From Ustilaginoidea virens (Eukaryota > Ascomycota > Sordariomycetes > Hypocreales > Clavicipitaceae), in the NCBI RefSeq assembly GCF_000687475.1, contig NC_057317.1, positions 4,712,501 through 4,776,500 on the forward strand: DNA of 64,000 nt, written 5' to 3'. Positions 57,727 to 64,000 of the stretch are shown in pieces. The notes beneath the pieces were generated by a model. That model saw nothing but the letters and a program-made list of their open reading frames with translations, did not search any database and had not been told where the DNA came from. How positions within the stretch are numbered: the stretch's first letter is position 1; each line of letters begins with the position of its first letter. Position numbers and translations under genes: made by a program.

Positions 57727-59380
57727 ACGGTCGCCGGACGTGGCGCTTGGGGAAGGGGGCGCTTCGCCGTGGGGGGCTTTTCCTTCCTCCGAGAGGAAGA
57801 TCTCGCATTTAACTTTTTTTTGGTTGCACGGGGCCGAGGACGGGTGGAGCAGGCAGGCCAGGACGACCCTCGTGCAGCTGACAATTTTGGTGCCGGTGGT
57901 GGGCGTTGGTTGGTTCAGGGGTGGGGGCGCGGGGGCGTAATTGCCGTCATGGACTTGTGACGACCCGCCTGGCCTGGCTGGGTCTTGCCTGCCGGGCTGT
58001 TGGCCTACGGGGTTGTTTCCGTAATGGTGGGATTGGGTTGGGGGTGGAACGGGGGCTGCAGTCAATTGGTGGGTGGAGGGGGTGGGGGATGAAATATCTC
58101 CCTCACGACTGGAACCAAGGTGGCTGGTGAATTCTCTCGGATAGGGTAGCATGGGCCATCCGTGGCACCGCCTTTCAACGGGAAAAGGCCCATAAGGAAC
58201 ATGATGCCTGTCGTCTGCAGGCTGACTTTGTCCTCGCAGGAAGGAATGAAACCAGAGGGCAACGTTTCCCCAGAAAGTAGTAAGAAATGGGACGTTTTGC
58301 GTCTGCGCATCCGTGAAATCCGCAGGCAGAGCCTCCCCCGGCCGAGGGCTAAAGGAGACGAGGTGGGGGGGGGGGGGGGTTGGCTGGGGTTTGCTGCGTC
58401 AAGGCGGTACTCCGCTCTGGTATCAATTTCTTTAGCCGCCGGAAGAGCTGCCCTGGTCCCGAGTACAACAAACATGGCTGGCAAAATCCAAAATCCGTCG
58501 TGGGGCTCTTTTGTCAAAGTGGCTTGTGGAACTCGGACTGCGTGGCCTGTCGAGCCCGCCCCAGTGCCCAGTTGCCCAGTCAGCGCCTTCTACAGCTGGC
58601 TTGGGGCAATAAATTCTTCCTCCTGAACCCCCCACAGGGGGGGGTCTGGTAGGAAAGAAATAAAGAAAGCCCCGAAAACCCACGCCCCCGTCTTGCGCAC
58701 CCTTTCCTGATATTTTGTTTTTTTTTTTTTTCGGTCAGCCACGTCAGCCACAGCCGCGACCTTGCTTGCTCCTTTGTGCGGGGGGGCGTGCTTTCAGAGG
58801 ATTGCTAGCACGCCCCCTCCCCCCCCTTCCACTTTGGCCCCTCGGCGTGGAAAAATGATCTGATATTGAGCCAGCTAACAATGTGTCGCGTTAGACCCGA
58901 AAAGATGGGCATCTCGGTGGAACTGGCTTGGACGATACGAAGCGTCTCGTCCCAGTTGCTGCCGCTGCCTGCCTAACGCTGCGCTCGGGAGACAAAGGCA
59001 TCCAAGCACCCCTCGCACCGAGATCCGCCGGCAACTCTGACGGTGGTGTTGGCCGCGGGTGGTTGATATGGCAAAAGCCCTGTTGTCCACGGTATGTTGG
59101 AGTTTAACCAGGTACCTAACACAGCAAACCCTGCAAGTTGACCCGTCACGATGGCCCGTGGCAAAGCTTAGTAAGGCGCGGGTTCGAAATAGAAACCCCC
59201 GTGGCCTTGGCGCCGGCTCCAGAGTGGTTGGACTCGGGCTGTGCACTGTGCGCGACTCGGTGGGCACTGCTGCCAAGTTTGGCCTTGATAACGACGATGC
59301 GCAATTTGGTTATGAGAAAGTGAGAAAGTAAGTCGCTCAGAGGACCGACCCTTCGGCAGGCAGCAGCACGCCTTGTTGGG

Positions 59381-59411
59381 TCTGGTCTGGTCTGGTCTGG
59401 TCTGGTCTGGT
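59381..59411. repeat. (TCTGG)6 pentamer tract
   Basis: Six perfect pentamers in gene-free DNA. Confidence 0.92.
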
Positions 59412-60120
59412 CCATTGACCTTGGGATTCAGCACGGGGCTGCCCTGCCGACGGCAGAGACGACTTTTAGTTGCTCCGCACTGGGTGGTAGGTACATAGTG
59501 GGTACGTGCCCGCCTGCCAGGTGCGGGACAAGTGTCACCTGGTACCCGGTACGTGCTAACCACCGCTTCGCCTAATGGTGGTTCCTTTACACGACGCGGA
59601 ACCGGCGCGTGCATTTGGACTCATTTGGCTCCATGTTCATTCATTTGGCTCGCTTTGGCTGTGCTCGTTTGGCTGTGCTCGTTTGGCTGGGTCCAGGCAA
59701 ACCCTGCTCTGCTTCCTTGCTTCATTCCAAGCTACCAGAATCACCGACCAGCTGGCAACGTCACTCACGCCCCCCCCCCTCCCCCACCCCATCCATCCTT
59801 CTCGCTGCACACGCCCCTCGCCGCGACTCGCCCGTCACATTCAGCAATCATCCATCCTACATACTCCCGCAATAAGAAGCAGCTTCTTTTCTAGCTCGTC
59901 CTATCATTCCTCCATTACGTTCCTCCCCTCATCAAAAGGCCCCCCGCCTCGGGCGTTTGGGAAACCCCAGACAAGGACCAAGGCAAAGTAAGCCGGAAAC
60001 AGAAACCCCAAGACCTTCTTCTGCCTTTGTCTGACTCGAAACCGCCCTCCCCCCCTTTTTTTCCTGCCCCCGTCTCCCCCCCCCCCCCCCCTTCCCTCTC
60101 GCTGGAACACTTTACCAGCC

Positions 60121-61863
60121 ATGGTGCAGTATATCCTCACTCCATGGCGGAACCGCGACGAGCTTTGCCTAGTCCGCGAGCAGTTTTACGGCGGCACTCC
60201 CACTACCGCCACTGCCGCCACTGACCCCGAGCTGAGGGGCGATCAGCGCCAGCGCCAGCGCCAGCACCAGCAAAGGACGACGCCGAGCCCCCTCAGGGAT
60301 TTGGATTCGCATGCCCGTCCCGATGGCCATGGCTATGGCTGCGTGGTGGGACAGCAAGAGCCCGCAGGTATTTGCGCGGCGACGCCTGGTGCGGCCGCCC
60401 CCGTCGTCGATGCCTTGCCAGGCAACCTGCATCAACAAGATTATGCAGCAGACAGCGACGTGAATCGGCGTCATGGGGATAAGCGGCCGCCAGGTCAAGT
60501 CACCCCTCTGACGACAGGGACCATGACCATGACCGTCGCCGCGGCGGCGGCGGCGGCGACGACGGTAGAGGAAGGTGCGCAGCAGAGGAAGCACCGCCAG
60601 CGAAGAGCTGTCGCTCGTGTTTCCATGTGGATGCAGCGCGGGAATTGCCCACACATGGTGGAGTCGACGGCTCTGCTTATGGCTGCCGTCTTGAGCGACG
60701 AGGATGCCCTTGGTGAGACGCATCATGCTGGCTCGACTACCTATGCTGTCCGAGCCGCATATTCGGCGGCATTCAGTCGGTAAGTTTTGCAACCATTTCT
60801 CTGAAACTGAAACCACGGGGCGATTCCTCAGCCAACAGAAAAAAAAAGAAAAAATAAGAAAAAATAATGAATTAAAAAAAATAAAAGAGACAGAAAGGGA
60901 CAACAAAGGGGGGGGGGGGAGGAGAGCGTGGCCGAGTTCCCAGCCTCAACCGAGTCAAGTGCCCCAAAGGCCAACTTGGACTTGGGGGTGACGGTCCCCG
61001 CCTCTCACTGTGTTTTTACTTTTGGTTGCATCGGCTTTCTGCTGTCATGAGCGGATGCATTACGACGTGGGACAAGCTTGATCCATGACCAGCAAACACT
61101 GCTTTGATGCGACGCAGGAGGTTCCGACCGTAACGCACAGCGAGATTGCGAGGGCCGTTGCACAATGAGGCTTATCCGGCCGGCTAACGAGACATGCACC
61201 GTTGCTACACATCAGGAATACAACGCAACAGCATTCTGCAAGAGAGAAAACGTATGCTGACTGAAACACTTTTGCAGTTTCGTCACTGGGCTTTTGGACG
61301 GCCATCAGGACAAACAACGCAAACAGAGCATGTATTCCGTTGCCAAGAACATTGGTCTCCCTGCCACGTTTGTAGAGCTCCGTCACCAGGCCACGCATGA
61401 GCAACTCCCGTCATTAGCCAAGTTACGATCTGCCGCCCGGAACGCCTTGGCCTGGATCTGGGACTACTACTGGAAAGACTTGGATGACCAAAGCCCAAGC
61501 CCTTCCAAGACGCTTGATCCATGCAGAGCAGCAGTACTGGACTATCTTCACGGGGTGGACGATGAACCTCGGAGAGCAAAGACGATGAAGGACCTGCACC
61601 TGTACGACACGCGGCGGATACTGGCTGTGATTGGGGAGCTGCAGCACAGCTTACCTGGGAATCAGGTGTATCTGAGATGCCTGAAGCTGTCCAAGGAGAT
61701 TATGACGAGGCAGGAGGAGCAAGTCGACAAGCCGAGTCTTGTCCAACACGCTCTCGAATCCGATGGTGCGACGGCCATGTCTGGCGATGAAGACGCTGAA
61801 TCCAGCTCTGGATGGTCGCTGTACCCGGGAGTATGGAAGCCTAAGCCGATTGGTATGGTGTGA
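60121..61863 (+). CDS. las1: Pre-rRNA processing endoribonuclease Las1
   Basis: Exons 60121-60779 and 61278-61863 encode 414 residues. The start [24 protein letters not shown] is at the family's usual place. The intron (498 nt, GTAAGT to GCAG) is the longest in the window and joins AYSAAFSR to [14 protein letters not shown]. The HEPN nuclease motif is LRHQATHE, with Arg255 and His260 forming the RxxxxH catalytic pair. Las1 cuts the ITS2 spacer between 5.8S and 25S rRNA, in a complex with the Grc3 kinase, in the nucleolus. An unusual insert of about 130 residues (35-165) between the first helices is low-complexity (Arg/Gln repeats, Ala7), followed by a basic segment. The C-terminus WKPKPIGMV is short; a further small exon cannot be excluded. 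Confidence 0.92.
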
Positions 61864-63188
61864 GCGATGGCCGCCGACGCGACTTCCCTGTGCCATACCA
61901 AGACCTGTTCTCTCCTACGACAGCAAGTCGGCCGCAATCTGTTTCATATAAGGAACGAGGTCGAGAGACAAAGGCTCAAGTTACCGTTGCAGGGATAAGG
62001 TGGCTCGGCACGAGCTGCGGGCATTCCTGCGACTTTATTCCCCGGCAAGGTAGAAGCAGGATGTTGTTGGTCCCGATCCTGCAAATGCCTGGTGCATGTC
62101 TGCGCATCACGCATGCTCGTCTTGCCGTCGTGGCTGATGGGAGCAGGAAATCCAAGTCGACTACAACCTGCCGCCACTCCGAGACCAACAAGCCTGGACA
62201 CCTCCACATCGCACCGCATACAGCTGTGTGATTTCCCAAGACGGCATCCGACGTCCGTTGCAGAGATGGAAGCTGGACTTGAAGCCGCGGCCAGTGCCAG
62301 AGTGAGGCTGCCAGTACACTCATACCGGCCTGTTTTACTGTCGCCGTCGCGCCAGATTGGTCGGAATGCGATCCAGTTCTACCTTTTGCTGAACGAAGCT
62401 CTGGAACGGCAGGATGCACGCGACTTGCACTGCAGACGTAGCCTGATGGAGAATGTCTTGACTTGAGACATGGAGACAAGACAAGCCGGTCGGCAAAAGT
62501 GCACGGTGCATGTTTTTTTTTCTTCTTCACACTGTATGACTGCGCCCTTGTCACGTGCTCTATCCATTTGAAGGTGGCAAGGTGCGGCTTTTGTATGGGG
62601 CCCACTTATCGCTGGATACTTGGCAGGTGCTCCGCTCCGCACCTCCCAAGTGCCTAAAGCAGCCGGTCCAGCCGCTAAGCCTTCATCACTAGAATTTTCA
62701 TCTTGGAGATTATAGCACTTACAATAGAGCCTAATAGTTACTGATATAAGGAGGTGTAATATCTGCTAAATGCGGCCTATCAATGAGGGTATAAAGAGAT
62801 CTATTGCCTGTGGCTAAATTAGTAGGAATCAGCTTATGGCGCCCCACATGCCCTACCAGAACTGATATGCAGCTCTTGATAAGTGTGGATAATGCGGGTA
62901 CTTGTGCTACAGTATCATACTAATTTATTATCTGCTGACGTATACCTTACTATACGGCTTTCTATTGGCCTAAACTGCACCTTGGCACACTTCAAAGAGA
63001 GTCCGGATAGGCTGAGCTACCCTACGCAGTATGCATCGTCATCATCTCAAGGTCATGTTCCAAGGAGCTTCCGCTGCGAGGCAGATATTCAGATCGTTCC
63101 CGAGAGCTGTACGTCGACTCGTCTTGGTTCTTATCAGCTTCGTGCCTTTACTCACCGTGCTCGCTGGCAGGTGGTCAACAAGCGCAAC
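61864..63188. other. Spacer with AT-rich island
   Basis: No gene is recognised. Bases 62690-63020 are markedly AT-rich compared with both flanks, with TA-rich words and stops in all frames. This looks like an old transposon fragment that has lost GC. The 63031-63188 segment just before the glyoxalase start has an open frame with a basic, presequence-like sequence and may hold an upstream exon. Confidence 0.5.
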
Positions 63189-64000
63189 ATGCATATCCAG
63201 TCGATTCCCATGTGTATGTTTCCGCACATTTTCAGTGTCAAGTCCTCCACCAAAGTTTGCTTCGCCGGCTGACCCGTCCCAGGGGTTGGGAGTGGCAACA
63301 ACTACGCCTACCTCGTCGTGGACGACAGATCCAAGGATGCGGTGATTATCGATCCCGCCAACCCGCCAGAGTACGGAGCCGGGGCGCCGGTGTATCGAGG
63401 CAACGCGGACTTTTGGAACACGGGCTAACGTCCGACGTAGGGTCGCGCCAATCCTGAAAGAAGCCATATCCTCGGGGAAAATCAACCTGACGGCCGTTGT
63501 GAACACGCATCAGTAAGGGAGACGGGAACGGGCGCTGGTTTTTTTTTTTCTTCTTCTTTTTCCTTTTCCCCCCGGCGCGGGAAACACACAATGGTGGGCT
63601 GACGACGACTTGTAGCCATGGGGACCATGCAGGCGGCAACAAGAAGCTTGTGAGTGGGTGCGAGGAGGGGACAGACAGCCTCAAGTCGGGACCGGCTAAC
63701 GCGACACACTGATAGCTGGCGGAGCTGGGCACCCCGGGCCTGGCGATTGTTGGCGGCAAAGACTGCGAGGGCGTCACCAAGACGCCTGCCCATGAGGAGG
63801 TCTTTCAGCTAGGCGACATCAAGGTGACGAGCGTGCATACGCCGTGCCACACGCAGGATAGCATTTGCTTCTTCATGGAGGACGGGACCGGGAGGGCTGT
63901 TTTCACAGGCGACACGCTCTTCGTCAGCGGTATGCGGTCCGAGTTGCTGCTTCTCGACATTTCCAGCCTGCTTTAGCCCCCCTTCCCCGGCCCTTTTTGC
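63189..64000 (+). CDS. glo2: Glyoxalase II (hydroxyacylglutathione hydrolase), 3' truncated by window
   Basis: Five exons are visible: 63189-63213, 63283-63370, 63441-63512, 63616-63649 and 63716-63929. The sixth lies beyond the window, which ends in an intron. Spliced, it reads MHIQSIPMWVGSGNNYAYLV, then VVNTHHGDHAGGNKKL with the metal-binding THxHxDH-type motif (here THHGDH), then VHTPCHTQDS and FTGDTLFVSG with further metal ligands. This is a metallo-beta-lactamase-fold thioesterase that releases D-lactate and glutathione from S-lactoylglutathione, the second step of methylglyoxal removal. All introns are short (69-103 nt), with GCTAAC or CTGAC branch sites. The frame at 63031 encodes a basic, hydrophobic stretch (RSFPRAVRRLVLVL) that could supply a mitochondrial leader through another splice; the start given is the simplest. 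Confidence 0.9.

Larger units (their letters stand above)
55993..60120. other. 4.1-kb spacer without recognised gene
   Basis: Open frames are short or low-complexity. It holds a TAGGTAGG/GTACC-rich cluster at 56515-56575 and 56766-56795, homopolymers (T run 56913-56929, G17 57380-57396, G13 58367-58379), and several minisatellites listed separately. The last 400 bases are C- and pyrimidine-rich, as expected of the las1 promoter and leader. Confidence 0.5.

Overview
The window is nuclear DNA of a filamentous ascomycete. The evidence is: short GT-AG introns (about 63-200 nt, one near 500 nt) with CTAAC/CTGAC-type branch sites; a tRNA-Tyr with an anticodon-loop intron; and Pezizomycotina genes such as ham-2/pro22, vib-1/xprG and grg-1/ccg-1. 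Gene content and style fit Sordariomycetes, probably Hypocreales, but I cannot fix the genus. Gene density is low: 12 protein-coding genes with recognisable or conserved-looking products and one tRNA in 64 kb. The spacers are long and rich in homopolymers and microsatellites.

Layout. 1-10 kb: gene-free DNA, tRNA-Tyr (-), a MARVEL-domain membrane protein (+), and the STRIPAK scaffold ham-2/pro22 (-, 7 exons). 11.6-15 kb: an RBR-type E3 ubiquitin ligase of the Itt1/RNF14 type (+), then an 864-bp non-autonomous DNA transposon with 80-bp terminal inverted repeats and a 9-bp target duplication. 15-26.7 kb: an 11.6-kb stretch without a recognisable gene, upstream of an NDT80/PhoG transcription factor (vib-1/xprG type, +). 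31.7-33.8 kb: a DUF2011-like protein and the dolichyl-diphosphatase Cax4 (both +). 34.8-38.8 kb: a relic zone with a long AT-rich hairpin, a Ty1/copia-like integrase fragment, a possible decayed membrane-protein gene and minisatellites. 38.9-43 kb: grg-1 (+), an EBP/EXPERA sterol-isomerase-like protein (-) and an NAD(H) kinase (-). 45.3-47.2 kb: a PfkB sugar kinase assembled here from seven exons, with a probable GC-AG first intron. 47.2-54.8 kb: gene-poor. 54.8-56 kb: a conserved-looking acidic protein. 60.1-61.9 kb: the pre-rRNA processing nuclease Las1. 63.2 kb to the end: a glyoxalase II gene cut by the window edge.

The genes are mostly housekeeping or developmental and do not form a pathway cluster. 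There is no secondary-metabolite cluster, defence island or other obvious new system. The most unusual signals are in the non-coding DNA: the 864-bp TIR element, a 9-mer (TACTCCGTA) found 11 times and only between genes, a cluster of five AGGGG-like sites before the EBP-like gene, and precise 10- and 15-bp minisatellites. Exon boundaries were joined by eye using splice sites, frame continuity and remembered family conservation; no database search was possible.
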